Source: a bacterium (GTDB lineage Bacteria; 4484-113; JAFGCY01). From it: a DNA stretch of 64,000 nucleotides. The stretch covers positions 1 to 64,000 of the forward strand of contig JADZFO010000015.1 in the NCBI GenBank assembly GCA_020849855.1, in the 5' to 3' direction. Below are positions 7,978 through 17,092 of this stretch, piece by piece. A program made the translations under genes and the position numbers. The notes under the pieces are model-generated. The model did not search any database and was not told the origin of the DNA. It was given only the letters and a program-made list of their open reading frames with translations. How positions within the stretch are numbered: the first letter of the stretch is position 1; each line of letters opens with the position of its first letter.

Positions 7978-9585
7978 CTAGAGCTCGGGCGCTTCTGCCT
8001 CAATCTCAAAGGCGCGGCGCCAGGGGAAGTCGAAGTGCAACAGCGCTGCGGCCTGCTGCGGGATGCCAAGCGCGGCCAGCAGGTCGGCCCCGGCGCCGGC
8101 ACACCACTCGCGCCAATGGCGGCGCACGATCAGGCGCAGGCCCTGCAGCTTTGACTCGGCCAGGTCGCCGAAGTCAAAAGGGTTGATGCCGTCGGCCTTG
8201 CAGCGGGCAAGGATCTCGGGCCTGGCGATGGACTGGTACACAACGTCATCGGCGAGCCGTTCGAGCAGGAAGCGGCGAATAGGGGCGGCTCTTGAGCCGC
8301 CCGCTGCGACACCGGAAGAAGGCGAGTCAAGACTCGCCACTACGGAAGGATAAGAAGGCGATTCAAGACTCGCCACTTCGCCGCCACGGGGGGCGGCGCT
8401 GCTTCGCATGGCCAGGCTGATCAGAGCGGCGCTGGAACCGAGAGTGTTGAAGTTGGTGTTCCAGCCCAGCAGGGCCTGCAGACGGGCAGCGGCGTGTTCC
8501 AGGCGCGCAGCCAGGAAGGGGTTGAAGCCGTTGGCTGCGGCCAGGTCTGAGATGAACAGGGGCAGCTTGTTATCTCCCTGCAGGGTGCCGGCATCCGGCA
8601 AGAGGAAGGGGTTGTTGAAGGCCTTGCGCGGTTCGACGGCGAAGACATCCGGCTGGGGCTGCACACCATGGGTCACCAGCCACTGGGCCAGCGGCTCGGC
8701 GGCGTTGAAGTCAAAGCCCAGAAAGTGCGAAATGAAGTCGAGCCCCTCGGCCAGGCTGTGGCTTTCAAACATACCCGTGTAGCGCTCCGGGCCAGGGCTG
8801 GCCGGATGGACGCTCAGGCGCAGGGGCAGTGCCGGAGCGGACTGCAGATCCCGCGCGGCCCGGGCCAGCAGCAGCACAGCGCACTCGTCCGCGCCGTCAA
8901 AGACACTGAGCGGCAGGGGCCGGCGGCCCTCGGCCAGGCGGGCAGCGTTTTCATGGCGTCCGGCTTCAAGCAGCTTTGCGGCCTCGGCCAGATGCGGCCC
9001 GCTGGTCGCGTTGTCTTCCACCGCGAAGTGCAGACAGCCGAAGTCGAGCTCGCTGGCCAGTCGCAGGAGCTCATGGGCATTGCCCGCGCTGCGGGCGCGC
9101 AGCTCCAGGGCCTTCATCAGCACAGGGTCGACGGCGGTGCTGCCCTTGATTCCAGGCGCGGCCTGCCCGGCCTGATCATCAGGCTGGGCCAGATGCCGGC
9201 GCAGCGCCTCATGCTCAAGGAGACTGGCCTGGTCCTTGACGGTCATGCCCAGACGCGGGACACAAAGGAAGGCATAGAGCGGGCAGGCCCGGGCGATGTC
9301 GAAGAGCGCGTGACCAAGCTGCAGGATCGAGAGCAGCTGGCCCTCGCGGCGGCTCTGCACGAGCCCGCCATAGAGCAGCGCATCCAGGGAGAGCACAGCG
9401 GCATCGCAGCGCGAGGCGCCAGCGGTCAGCCACTCCAGCAGGGCCGGGCTGTCAGCGGCGGAGTGCAGGCCGCCCAGCAGACCGGCCGGCGGCAGCAGCA
9501 GCTCAATGCCGCCGATAGCGGCGAGGCGCTGCGGGAACTGCAGGTTCGGCGGCCGGCTGTCGAGCGGAATCAGGGCAATGCGCAT
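7978..9585 (-). CDS. DUF4127 family protein with in-frame repeat insertion
   Basis: The N-terminus MRIALIPLDSRPPNLQFP is the hallmark of the DUF4127 family (uncharacterised, about 500 residues). Conserved-looking segments include SLDALLYGGLVQSR, RLGMTVKDQ and the C-terminal GAGADLLAALGIP. No signal peptide. Around residues 400-435 the frame runs through three hairpin repeats (8283-8374), adding a Ser/Gly-rich stretch (VASLESPSYPSVVASLDSPS) that is probably not part of the family core. A minus-strand GATAAT box (9594-9599) ends 8 nt before ATG 9585, so the mRNA should be leaderless. Function is unknown; the family name is the firm part of this call. Confidence 0.85.
   Translation of the reverse strand: MRIALIPLDSRPPNLQFPQRLAAIGGIELLLPPAGLLGGLHSAADSPALLEWLTAGASRCDAAVLSLDALLYGGLVQSRREGQLLSILQLGHALFDIARACPLYAFLCVPRLGMTVKDQASLLEHEALRRHLAQPDDQAGQAAPGIKGSTAVDPVLMKALELRARSAGNAHELLRLASELDFGCLHFAVEDNATSGPHLAEAAKLLEAGRHENAARLAEGRRPLPLSVFDGADECAVLLLARAARDLQSAPALPLRLSVHPASPGPERYTGMFESHSLAEGLDFISHFLGFDFNAAEPLAQWLVTHGVQPQPDVFAVEPRKAFNNPFLLPDAGTLQGDNKLPLFISDLAAANGFNPFLAARLEHAAARLQALLGWNTNFNTLGSSAALISLAMRSSAAPRGGEVASLESPSYPSVVASLDSPSSGVAAGGSRAAPIRRFLLERLADDVVYQSIARPEILARCKADGINPFDFGDLAESKLQGLRLIVRRHWREWCAGAGADLLAALGIPQQAAALLHFDFPWRRAFEIEAEAPEL
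8283..8374. repeat. three palindromes inserted in frame inside the DUF4127 gene
   Basis: GGGCGGCTC-TT-GAGCCGCCC (8283-8302), GGCGAGTC-AA-GACTCGCC followed by CACTACGG (8321-8338), and GGCGATTC-AA-GACTCGCC (8357-8374, one mismatch). All three are read through without a stop or frameshift on the minus strand. Confidence 0.85.
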
Positions 9586-9671
9586 GCAGGGTGATTATCG
9601 AGCCGGGCGGGGCGGAAGGCTAACAAGCGGGAAGGGGCCTTATCAATGCAGGTGCGCTCTACGGGGACACT

Positions 9672-9729
9672 GGGCGCACAGCCGTGCGCCCCTACAAGAA
9701 CACCGGGCGCGCTCCACGCGCCCCTACAG
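9672..9729. repeat. two palindromes with CTACA(G) tails, the second supplying a stop codon
   Basis: GGGCGCAC-AGCC-GTGCGCCC plus CTACAA (9672-9697) and GGGCGCG-CTCCA-CGCGCCC plus CTACAG (9705-9729). The CTA of the second tail is the TAG stop of the minus-strand asparaginase-family gene. Confidence 0.8.
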
Positions 9730-10767
9730 GGAGCCATCGGCGCTGTCGAGAAGCTGCTCCGGCACGCCGGAGGCGATGCGGCTGGTGGAGGTGCACCAGG
9801 CGCGGCGGCCCTGTGCGTCCAGCACGATCACGCCGGCCTTGCCGTCAACCTTGCTGACCATCTCGGCCACGCCGGCGCGTGCGGCGCTGAGCGCGTCCTG
9901 GCCCTCGGCCATGCGGTCATAGACGAACTTGGCCAGCAGCACGCGCATGGCCGCTTCACCGTGCCCGGTGGCGGTGACCGCCCCGGCTGGCCCGGCATAG
10001 GACCCGGCGCCGATGATCGGGCTGTCGCCAACGCGGCCGGGCATCTTCATCATGATCCCGCCGGTGGATGAGCCGACGGCGATCCGTCCTGCAGAGTCGA
10101 TGGCGCAGGCGCCGACTGTGTCCCCCTGCTGCGGCGTGGGTTCCACTCCGCCGGCGAGGGTGGAGGAGTCCAGATCACTGGCGCCGCCGCGTCCGGAGCC
10201 GCTGCCGCCATCCTGGCCTCTCCCGCCCGGCCTGTAAGTGCTTTGGCTGGCCTGGGGCGGCTCGGCCTTGCTTTCAAGGAAGATCGAGGTCTCGAAGCTC
10301 TCGCCGCTGTCTTTCAGCTGCTGCCACTGGGCCCGGCGGCGTGGCGAGGCCAGTTCGTCCGGACCGCAGAGCGGCAGGCCGATGCGCTTGGCGAAGGCGA
10401 TGGCGCCGGCCCCGGCGAGCAGTTCATGTGGCGTCTGTTCCAGCACGGCGCGGGCGACGAGGATCGGGTTGCGCACACCGATCAGGCAGGCCGCAGCGCC
10501 AGAGCGCAGGTCTTCGCTGCGCATCAGGAAGCAGTCGTTCTCCACCACGCCGTCGGCGTTGAGGCTGGAGCCATAGCCCGCGTTGAAGGTTTCATTGTTT
10601 TCCAGCTCGAGGATGGCGGCAACCACGCTGTCCAGGGCTGTGCCGCCGGCGTCCAGCACGGCCTGGCCGGCGCGCGCCGCGGCCTGGGTGCCGGCCTGAT
10701 AAGCCGGCCAGACGTGGTCCTGAATCCAGCCGGCGCCGCCGTGGACGATGATTGTTGCCTTGCTCAT
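9724..10767 (-). CDS. isoaspartyl peptidase / L-asparaginase (Ntn hydrolase)
   Basis: A 347-residue asparaginase-2 family protein, synthesised as a precursor that cleaves itself to expose an N-terminal threonine nucleophile. Supporting motifs: IIVHGGAGW near the N-terminus, NAGYGSSLNADG (~62), the autocleavage site GDTVGAC (~215, Thr nucleophile), STGG (~233), and the substrate loop GAGSYAG / TGHGEAAMR. Members hydrolyse isoaspartyl dipeptides and/or asparagine, clearing damaged peptides. The linker before the cleavage site is unusually Gly/Ser-rich. Minus-strand TAGAAT (10776-10781) ends 8 nt before ATG 10767 (leaderless type). The stop codon comes from a palindromic repeat tail, so the C-terminus may have been slightly altered by that insertion. 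Confidence 0.92.
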   Translation of the reverse strand: MSKATIIVHGGAGWIQDHVWPAYQAGTQAAARAGQAVLDAGGTALDSVVAAILELENNETFNAGYGSSLNADGVVENDCFLMRSEDLRSGAAACLIGVRNPILVARAVLEQTPHELLAGAGAIAFAKRIGLPLCGPDELASPRRRAQWQQLKDSGESFETSIFLESKAEPPQASQSTYRPGGRGQDGGSGSGRGGASDLDSSTLAGGVEPTPQQGDTVGACAIDSAGRIAVGSSTGGIMMKMPGRVGDSPIIGAGSYAGPAGAVTATGHGEAAMRVLLAKFVYDRMAEGQDALSAARAGVAEMVSKVDGKAGVIVLDAQGRRAWCTSTSRIASGVPEQLLDSADGSL

Positions 10768-10853
10768 GCCTGCAGATTCTAGTCCGGTATTGAACTGTGC
10801 GTCGGGCTATATACGATGATGTGTGGGTACATGCATGCTGCTAATGTAATGTT

Positions 10854-12227
10854 GTGGATGTCCTTCAACTGATCCGCCAGAAACGCGCCGGTCAGGAGCT
10901 TACAGAAGAACAGATCAGCTGGCTGGTCAAAGCCGCGGTGGAAGGCACTGTGCCGCAGTATCAGCTTTCCGCGCTGCTGATGGCCCTCTGTTACGAGCAC
11001 CTGACTTACAGCGAAACCCGCGCGCTGACCATGGCTTTTGTCGCCTCCGGCGAGCGTCTGCGCTGGCCGCCTTCTGTGGGCACCATTGTGGACAAGCACA
11101 GCACCGGCGGCGTGGGCGACAAGACCAGCCTGCTGCTGGCGCCCTGGCTGGCGGCGGCGGGCCTCAGCGTGCCCAAGATGAGCGGCCGGGGCCTGGGGCA
11201 TACCGGCGGGACGATCGACAAGCTGGAGAGCATCCCGGGCTTTCAGGTCAACCTGGGCCGCGCGGACATGGACCGCCTGCTGACTGAAGTGGGCTGCGCC
11301 GTGGTGGCGCAGAGCACGACGATGGTGCCGGCGGACAAGCTGTTCTATCAGCTGCGCAACGACACTGACACCGTGAACGAGGACGGCCTGATCGCCGCTT
11401 CGGTGATGGGTAAGAAGCTGGCCGCTGGTGCGCACTACATCGTGCTTGATGTGAAGTGCGGCAGCGGCGCCTTCTTCAAGGACATAGAGCGCGCGCGCAA
11501 CTTCGCGCAGATCGCTGTGCGCCTGGGCCACGACTTCGGCCGCCGGGTGGCCTGCGTGATCACCAACATGGACCAGCCCCTGGGCACGGCGGTGGGCAAC
11601 ACCCTTGAAGTTAAGGAAGTGCTGGACCTGCTGGAAGGCCGCAGCCAGCAGCCGGACCTGATAGAGCTCTGCGTGACCCTGGGGGCGGTGCTGCTGGTGC
11701 TGACCGAGGGGGCGACAAACGTGGAGGCCGGGCGCGAGATCATGCTGGAGCAGCTTGAGTACGGCATGGTGCTGGAGCGCTTCAAGAACTGGGTGGCTGC
11801 GCAGGGTGGCGACCTGGAGGCCTTCCGCCGCGATCTGGGACGCCTGGACGGCTACCGCAAGGTGGAGGTGCGGGCCGTGCGCCGCGGCTACGTGGCGGCG
11901 ATGCAGGTGGAGGCTCTGGGCGAGCTGCTGCGCTCGATGGGAGCCGGTCGCTATGTTGAGGGCGATGTGATCTATCCGCTGACCGGGCTGCTGGCGCAGA
12001 AGAAAGTAGGCAGCGAGTTCGCCGAGGGCGAGGTGCTGGCCACGCTTTATGCGCGCCCGGATGACCCGCGCAGTGACCAGGAGCTGGGCATGGCGCTGAT
12101 GCGCTGCTACAGCTTCTCGGAGTCGCCGGTGCAGCGGCCGGAGCTGATCCATGAGATCGTCGGCCTGGAGGACTATCTGCAGATCGCCTGGCAGCAGGGT
12201 ACGGCGCGCCTGGGTCCGCCGGCATAG
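10854..12227 (+). CDS. deoA: pyrimidine-nucleoside (thymidine) phosphorylase
   Basis: A 457-residue member of the thymidine/pyrimidine nucleoside phosphorylase family, which splits nucleosides with phosphate to base and (deoxy)ribose-1-phosphate for salvage. Visible: N-terminal helical domain (VLQLIRQKRAGQELTEEQI), the phosphate-binding signature VDKHSTGGVGDKTSL (~80-95), SGRGLGHTGGTIDKLES (~113-130), and VMGKKLAAG with DVKCGSGAFFKD (~190-205). Start GTG 10854 lies 6 nt after TAATGT (10842-10847), a leaderless arrangement, and the DVLQLIRQK N-terminus matches family length. It is divergent from the asparaginase gene, so the short intergenic region holds both promoters. Thymidine versus broader pyrimidine specificity cannot be told from the sequence. 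Confidence 0.93.
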   Translation: MDVLQLIRQKRAGQELTEEQISWLVKAAVEGTVPQYQLSALLMALCYEHLTYSETRALTMAFVASGERLRWPPSVGTIVDKHSTGGVGDKTSLLLAPWLAAAGLSVPKMSGRGLGHTGGTIDKLESIPGFQVNLGRADMDRLLTEVGCAVVAQSTTMVPADKLFYQLRNDTDTVNEDGLIAASVMGKKLAAGAHYIVLDVKCGSGAFFKDIERARNFAQIAVRLGHDFGRRVACVITNMDQPLGTAVGNTLEVKEVLDLLEGRSQQPDLIELCVTLGAVLLVLTEGATNVEAGREIMLEQLEYGMVLERFKNWVAAQGGDLEAFRRDLGRLDGYRKVEVRAVRRGYVAAMQVEALGELLRSMGAGRYVEGDVIYPLTGLLAQKKVGSEFAEGEVLATLYARPDDPRSDQELGMALMRCYSFSESPVQRPELIHEIVGLEDYLQIAWQQGTARLGPPA

Positions 12228-12274
12228 TTCGGATCAAGGCCGCGGGCTGAACCGCTGCTCATGCAGGCCTGCTA

Positions 12275-14062
12275 TCAGGCCGGGCTGGGCGGCGCTTCGT
12301 CTGTCAGCGCCGGGCCATCCGCGCTCGCCGGGAAAACGGCGGTTGCCGCGCTGCTGGCGACTGGCTCCTGAAGCTCAGACATGCCGGGGGCTTCTGCCGC
12401 GCCCAGCGAGAAGAGCAGGCTGGCGGCAGGGCTGTCCGGCGCGGCTGACTCCGCCGCGGGCCGGGCCAGGCTGTCCACCGCATCCTGCATCGCCCGCGAG
12501 AGGTCGCCAAGTTCGCTTTCCTCCGACAGGGCCAGTGGCATGACCTTGCCCGAGCGGGCGATCTCGCGGCTCTTGTGGGTCAGCACCTGCAGCGGACGGA
12601 CAAGACGCCGGGCCTCAAGCCAGGCCAGCAGCAGGCTGAGGGCGATGCCGGCGAGGAAAATCCCGGCGACCAGCCAGGTCTGACGCCAGCGGCGCACCCC
12701 GGCTTCGTTGCGGTCCGCGTACATGGCGCGGGCGATCTTGCTTTCCAGGGTGGCGCCGAGAACCCAGCGCTCGCTGGGCAGCGGCACGAGGGCCAGGTAC
12801 TTGCCGTCTTCCTGTTTGCCGTAAATGCTGAGGCTGGTGCCGGCGGCAAAGACGTCTGTATCAAGCTGGTCGGCGAAGACAGCCAGCTTCTTGAGCAGCA
12901 CGTTGGCGTCGTCGGTGATTGCCTTGGCGGGCTTTTCTTCGTCAGGCACGGGGGCGCCGGAGAGGGCCTTGACCCCCAGCAGCTCCTCGCCGCCTTCGGC
13001 CGCCGCCAGCAGTGTGCCGTCGGGGCGCTGCAGCCAGGAAACGGAGCCGCCGCCAATTTTGAGCGTCAGCACTTCCTGCTCCACGCCTTCCAGCGAAACC
13101 TCGCAGCCGGCCACGGCGACCAGCTTGTCGCCGATTAGCACGGGGCTGAGGCAGGCGACGACCCAGCCGCCGGAGATCCAGGAGCAGTAGGGGGAAGTCC
13201 AGACCACGCCCTCAGTGTTGGCCTTGTCCGCCGACCAGGCGAAGAGCGGCGTGTCCGTGAGGTCCTTGGCGCCTTCAATCTGCATGGTGTCGACGAAGGG
13301 GTAGGTGCGCAGCAGGGAATCGTTGGTCAGGATGAAGGCCTGGCCGGCCAGCTTGTCGCCGGAGACAGCTTCCTTGAGCAGGACATCCAGCGCTGCGGTG
13401 GCATAGAGGCGCTGCTTCTCGTAGGCGGTGAATGCCGTGCCGGCGCCGCGCGAGCGGTAGAAGACCGCGGCGTCGCCGTCGTCCATCACCTTGCGCAGGG
13501 CGCCGTCGCGGCCCTGGCTGTACATGATGGGGTTGTCCAGCTTGGCCTTGGCGCCGGAAGGCATGCCGCCCCCTGCAGCGTCTGCCGGGGGAGAAGCGGG
13601 TGCTGCGGGATCCGCCGCAGCAGGGGACTTGTCCGTTGCTGAGCTGTACTTATCAGTTGCACCAGCAGCAGAGCCTTCAGCGCTCCCAGCCGGAGCGGCC
13701 GTTTTGGCCGGGGCGGCAGTGTTCTGCGGCTGAGGTACCTGCTGGGAGGTTGTCGGGGCGTAGACCTCCGGCTTCAGCAGGACCTGTTTTGTATAGGCGG
13801 CCAGCACCTGCGAGCTGTAGGCCAGGCGTCCGAGCCGCGCTTCGACGGCCAGAGCCTGGGCCTCCGCGCTGGCCTTCAGGGGCAGGATGATGGCGTTCCT
13901 GCCGTCCTCGGAGTCCGGGTCAAGGGCGCTCTCAGCGCTGCCGGGGCCAATGATGCCCATCAAAGTCAGCAGCAGAACGATGGCGGCCGGCAGGCCGGCA
14001 CCAAGCAGCGCCAGGCGCGTCAAGTTGCGCGCGATGGAAGGATGGCTGCTGCGGGGATTCAT
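12275..14062 (-). CDS. membrane sensor with Cache-like domain and HAMP, no output domain
   Basis: About 595 residues. An N-terminal membrane segment (residues ~15-38) is followed by a long extracytoplasmic region with a low-complexity Ala/Pro/Ser/Thr insert (~105-165) and a double-Cache-like sensor part (IFAW..WTSPYCSWISGGWVV, VAVAGCEVSLEGVEQEVL). A second membrane segment at ~495-518 leads into a HAMP-like linker (RRLVRPLQVLTHKSREIARSG, trimmed here as VRPLQVLTHK) and then only a disordered Ala/Pro-rich tail. No kinase, GGDEF, phosphatase or MCP signalling domain follows, which is unusual. ATG 14062 was chosen because minus-strand TATACT (14070-14075) ends 7 nt upstream. It is convergent with the phosphorylase gene; a hairpin GGCCTG-CTAT-CAGGCC at 12266-12281 overlaps its stop. 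Confidence 0.8.
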   Translation of the reverse strand: MNPRSSHPSIARNLTRLALLGAGLPAAIVLLLTLMGIIGPGSAESALDPDSEDGRNAIILPLKASAEAQALAVEARLGRLAYSSQVLAAYTKQVLLKPEVYAPTTSQQVPQPQNTAAPAKTAAPAGSAEGSAAGATDKYSSATDKSPAAADPAAPASPPADAAGGGMPSGAKAKLDNPIMYSQGRDGALRKVMDDGDAAVFYRSRGAGTAFTAYEKQRLYATAALDVLLKEAVSGDKLAGQAFILTNDSLLRTYPFVDTMQIEGAKDLTDTPLFAWSADKANTEGVVWTSPYCSWISGGWVVACLSPVLIGDKLVAVAGCEVSLEGVEQEVLTLKIGGGSVSWLQRPDGTLLAAAEGGEELLGVKALSGAPVPDEEKPAKAITDDANVLLKKLAVFADQLDTDVFAAGTSLSIYGKQEDGKYLALVPLPSERWVLGATLESKIARAMYADRNEAGVRRWRQTWLVAGIFLAGIALSLLLAWLEARRLVRPLQVLTHKSREIARSGKVMPLALSEESELGDLSRAMQDAVDSLARPAAESAAPDSPAASLLFSLGAAEAPGMSELQEPVASSAATAVFPASADGPALTDEAPPSPA

Positions 14063-14319
14063 CGAGGCGAGTATAACACTGCGGCGGGGCACTTGAGACC
14101 GGACGAGGGCCGCGCGCGCGGTGTTTGGCAGGCCCGGACGGAGCGGCTGTAATGAGATTGATTGCGATTCCTGATGAAGGGGCAATTGAGCTTGAGGCCC
14201 AAAGCAGTCTGCCAACAGAATTGGATAACTATTCACAGATACTTAACGCAGGAATAGATAAGCTGCACTTTGCCGTAATTTAGCGTTACAGGCGCCTTAT
14301 CTTTACGCAGAGCTTGGCC

Positions 14320-14325
14320 TATAAT
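14320..14325 (+). promoter_or_regulatory. -10 box TATAAT upstream of murC
   Basis: Consensus TATAAT ending 11 nt before TTG 14337. The region 14063-14319, between this box and the divergent sensor gene, shows no gene or clear structure. Confidence 0.6.
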
Positions 14326-14336
14326 TGCCTCTCTCC

Positions 14337-15863
14337 TTGATCAAGCAATCAACCAAACGTATCCACTTCATCGGAATTGGTGGTGCCGGCGTCAGCGCGC
14401 TGGCACGCCTGATGCTGCAGATGGGCAAGGAAGTCACCGGCTCGGACTGCAGCAGCTCTTCGGTAACCGAAGGGCTGAAGGGGCTCGGCGCGACTGTCTG
14501 GCTGGGCCATGACGAGCGCTATGCGCGCCAGGCGGATATGGTGGTTTACAGCACGGCGGTGAAGCCGGGCAACCCCGAGCTTGATTACGCCCGCGAGAAG
14601 GGTATGACCCTGCTGACCCGCATTGAGATGCTCAGCTATCTGGCCAGCCGCCAGGACAGCATTGTTGTCTCGGGCAGCCATGGCAAGAGCACGACCTCCA
14701 GCATGATCGCCACGGCTTTCATTGCTGCCGAGAAGGACCCGACCATCGTGCTTGGTTCCGAACTGCTCAGCGGTATCGGATCCGCGCGCTTGGGCAAGAG
14801 CAAGGTCTTTATCTGTGAGGGCGATGAGAGCAATAACTCGATCCTCGAGTTCAAGCCCCGCGTTTCAGTCGTGACCAACATCGACTGCGACCACATGGAC
14901 TTCCACGGCAGCCTGGCCAACCTGAAGGACAGCTTCATCCGCTTCCTGAACGCGCCAAACCGCAGTGGCTACAGCGTGGTCTGCAGCGACGACGAGAACA
15001 TCCGCAGCATCCTGCCCAAGCTGACCGGCCGCGTGGTGACCTATGGCTTCAACCGCGACGCGGACTACCAGGCCCAGGGCCGCCGCCTGAACAACGAGGG
15101 CGGCATCAGCTTTGAGGTGCACCACAAGACCCGCGGACCGCTGGGCGAGGTGGAGCTGCGCTTCCCCGGCGACCACAATGTGCTTAATGCCCTGGCCACG
15201 GTGGCTGTCTGCCTGGAGTGGGGCCTGTCGCTGTCGGTGGTCAGCATGGCGCTGTGGGCCTTCCCGGGCGTGCACCGCCGCTATGAACGTATCTATGAGG
15301 ACCGCGAGATGGGCCTGCGCGTGATCGACGACTACGCGCACCACCCCAGCGAGATCATGGCCCTGCTGAAGGCCGCGCGCGAGGTGCACAAGGGCCGCAT
15401 GCGCGCGATCTTCCAGCCGCACCGCTATACGCGCAGCAAGAACCTGGCGACTGAGTTCCCGCCGGCCTTCGCGCTTGCTGACGAGATCATCCTGGCGCCG
15501 ATCTACACCGCCAACGAGCCGCCCATCGCCGGCATCGGCGTGGACTACCTGAACCGCTTCTTCCAGGAGCACTACAAGGGCGAGATGAAGCTCAAGTGCA
15601 TGCGCAGCCTTGAGGAGATCAGCGAGTATCTGCAGGGCAGCACTGAAACGGGCGACATGGTGCTGACCGTCGGCGCGGGTAACATCGACCGCGTGGCCTA
15701 TGAGCTGCGGGCCTACCTTGAGCAGCGCAAGAGCGAGCTCAGCGCGCCGATCGACCTCGAGCGCCTGCAGGCGGGTATCAGCATGAACGGCGACTTTGAA
15801 GAGATCGTCGAAGCGGAGGAGTTCAGCACCAGCGAGAGCCTGAACTTCAACCCGGCCGACTAA
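14337..15863 (+). CDS. murC: UDP-N-acetylmuramate--L-alanine ligase
   Basis: MurC adds L-alanine to UDP-MurNAc with ATP, the first step of the peptidoglycan stem peptide, in the cytoplasm. Visible: N-terminal Rossmann motif IHFIGIGGAGVSALARL, ATP loop VSGSHGKSTTSS (~110-121), DESNNSILEF, the central-domain GDHNVLNALA, and C-terminal IDDYAHHPSEI and FQPHRYTRS. At about 508 residues it is slightly longer than usual owing to a short acidic tail. TTG 14337 was chosen because TATAAT (14320-14325) would overlap any earlier start. It opens the cluster murC-ddl-ftsQ-ftsA-ftsZ-yggS-sepF; no murB is present. Confidence 0.96.
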   Translation: MIKQSTKRIHFIGIGGAGVSALARLMLQMGKEVTGSDCSSSSVTEGLKGLGATVWLGHDERYARQADMVVYSTAVKPGNPELDYAREKGMTLLTRIEMLSYLASRQDSIVVSGSHGKSTTSSMIATAFIAAEKDPTIVLGSELLSGIGSARLGKSKVFICEGDESNNSILEFKPRVSVVTNIDCDHMDFHGSLANLKDSFIRFLNAPNRSGYSVVCSDDENIRSILPKLTGRVVTYGFNRDADYQAQGRRLNNEGGISFEVHHKTRGPLGEVELRFPGDHNVLNALATVAVCLEWGLSLSVVSMALWAFPGVHRRYERIYEDREMGLRVIDDYAHHPSEIMALLKAAREVHKGRMRAIFQPHRYTRSKNLATEFPPAFALADEIILAPIYTANEPPIAGIGVDYLNRFFQEHYKGEMKLKCMRSLEEISEYLQGSTETGDMVLTVGAGNIDRVAYELRAYLEQRKSELSAPIDLERLQAGISMNGDFEEIVEAEEFSTSESLNFNPAD

Positions 15864-15974
15864 GCCACCCGCGCCCGCAACACTGATTCACACACCGAAC
15901 CAACAAGGTACGTCGCGCACGTCCGCGCGCGGCGGCAGGTGAACACTGCGTCATCCTTATACTCATTGGCGTGG

Positions 15975-15980
15975 TATAAT
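15975..15980 (+). promoter_or_regulatory. -10 box TATAAT upstream of ddl
   Basis: TATAAT lies 26 nt before GTG 16007, leaving a short leader with GGAGG at 15997-16001. It gives ddl and ftsQ a promoter of their own within the division cluster. Confidence 0.55.
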
Positions 15981-16006
15981 CGACGCCTTCGTTTTTGGAG
16001 GGTTGG

Positions 16007-17092
16007 GTGTTACTGGAAAGCTGGCGTGAGCGCCTGGCCGGACGGCGGGCAGAACTGGCTGCGCGGATGCCGCTGGTTCTGTGCGGCGGCGGCAGCCAGG
16101 AGCGAGAAGTCTCGCTGCGCAGCGGGCATGCAGTGCATGCGGCCCTTGAGCGCGCTGCTTATCCCGCGGCCCTGGTGACCCTTGCTGGCGACAACATCTC
16201 CATCGAAGCGCTGAAGCTGGCCCTGCCGGCCGGCGATGCGCCCGCGCAGGGCAGTCTGGCCCTGGCCCAGGGCGCGTCGATTCTCAGCGCCCTGCGCAGC
16301 GTGCCGTCACTGGTGCTGTCCACCATGCATGGCCAGCTTGGCGAGAACGGCGCCTGGCAGGGGCTGCTGGAGCTGCTGGACCTGCCTTATGTCAGCGCCG
16401 GTGTGAAAGGCTCGGCGCTGGGAATGGACAAGATCATCAGCAAGCGACTCTTCGAGCAGCTTGGCATACCGACCCCGCAGTGGTGGATCCAGCGCCGCAG
16501 CGATTCCTGCCGCGGTCTGATCGACGCTGGCGTGGCCGCCCTGGTGGCCAAGCCGGTGGCCGAGGGCAGCAGCGTGGGCGTGCTGATGGCGCAGAATGAC
16601 GATGCCGGCTGGCGTGAGATTGAGGCGCTGAACCAGCGCTTCGACCCGCTGCTGATCGAGGAGCGCATCCAGGGCCGTGAGCTGACAGCCTCGCTCATCG
16701 GCCCCTCGCACGAAGCCCTGGCGCTGCCGCTGGTGGAGATCCTGCCCGGTGACCACTTCTACAGCTATGAAGCAAAGTACAGCGGCGTGAGCCGCTATGA
16801 CTGTCCGGCGAATGTCGAGGCCGGCCTGACCGGCAGGATCCAGGAACTGGCGCGGCAGGTCTACGGCGAGTTTGAGCTGGGGCCCTATGCGCGGATCGAT
16901 GTGCTGCTGGATGACAGCGGCCAGCCTTACTTCCTGGAGGCTAACACCCTGCCGGGCTTTACGGAGCATTCGCTGCTGCCGATGGCGGCCCGGGCGGCGG
17001 GGATTGAGATGGGCGAGCTGCTGGAACTGCTGATGCTCTTTGCGCTGGAGCGCTGGGAGAGCAGCAAAGCGGAGGCAAGGACAGGGGCATGA
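16007..17092 (+). CDS. ddl: D-alanine--D-alanine ligase
   Basis: Ddl joins two D-alanines with ATP to make the terminal dipeptide of the cell-wall precursor. ATP-grasp features: PLVLCGGGSQEREVSLRSG near the start (substrate serine region), STMHGQLGENGAWQG (~105-120, Glu/Gly of the first subsite), GMDKIISKRLF, EERIQGRELT, the Tyr-containing loop HFYSYEAKYSG (omega loop), ARIDVLLDDSGQPYFLEANT and NTLPGFTEHSLLP at the active site. GTG 16007 is preferred over TTG 15995 because GGAGG lies 5 nt upstream of it. It ends in an ATGA overlap with ftsQ, so the two are probably translationally coupled. Confidence 0.96.
   Translation: MLLESWRERLAGRRAELAARMPLVLCGGGSQEREVSLRSGHAVHAALERAAYPAALVTLAGDNISIEALKLALPAGDAPAQGSLALAQGASILSALRSVPSLVLSTMHGQLGENGAWQGLLELLDLPYVSAGVKGSALGMDKIISKRLFEQLGIPTPQWWIQRRSDSCRGLIDAGVAALVAKPVAEGSSVGVLMAQNDDAGWREIEALNQRFDPLLIEERIQGRELTASLIGPSHEALALPLVEILPGDHFYSYEAKYSGVSRYDCPANVEAGLTGRIQELARQVYGEFELGPYARIDVLLDDSGQPYFLEANTLPGFTEHSLLPMAARAAGIEMGELLELLMLFALERWESSKAEARTGA

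Noticed and set aside
10779..12152. 457-codon frame antisense to the nucleoside phosphorylase
   Set aside because: The plus-strand enzyme has all family motifs; the antisense product is low-complexity.
12266..12281. Terminator between the phosphorylase and Cache-HAMP genes
   Set aside because: A 6-bp hairpin is present but has no T-tract and overlaps a stop codon; support is too weak.
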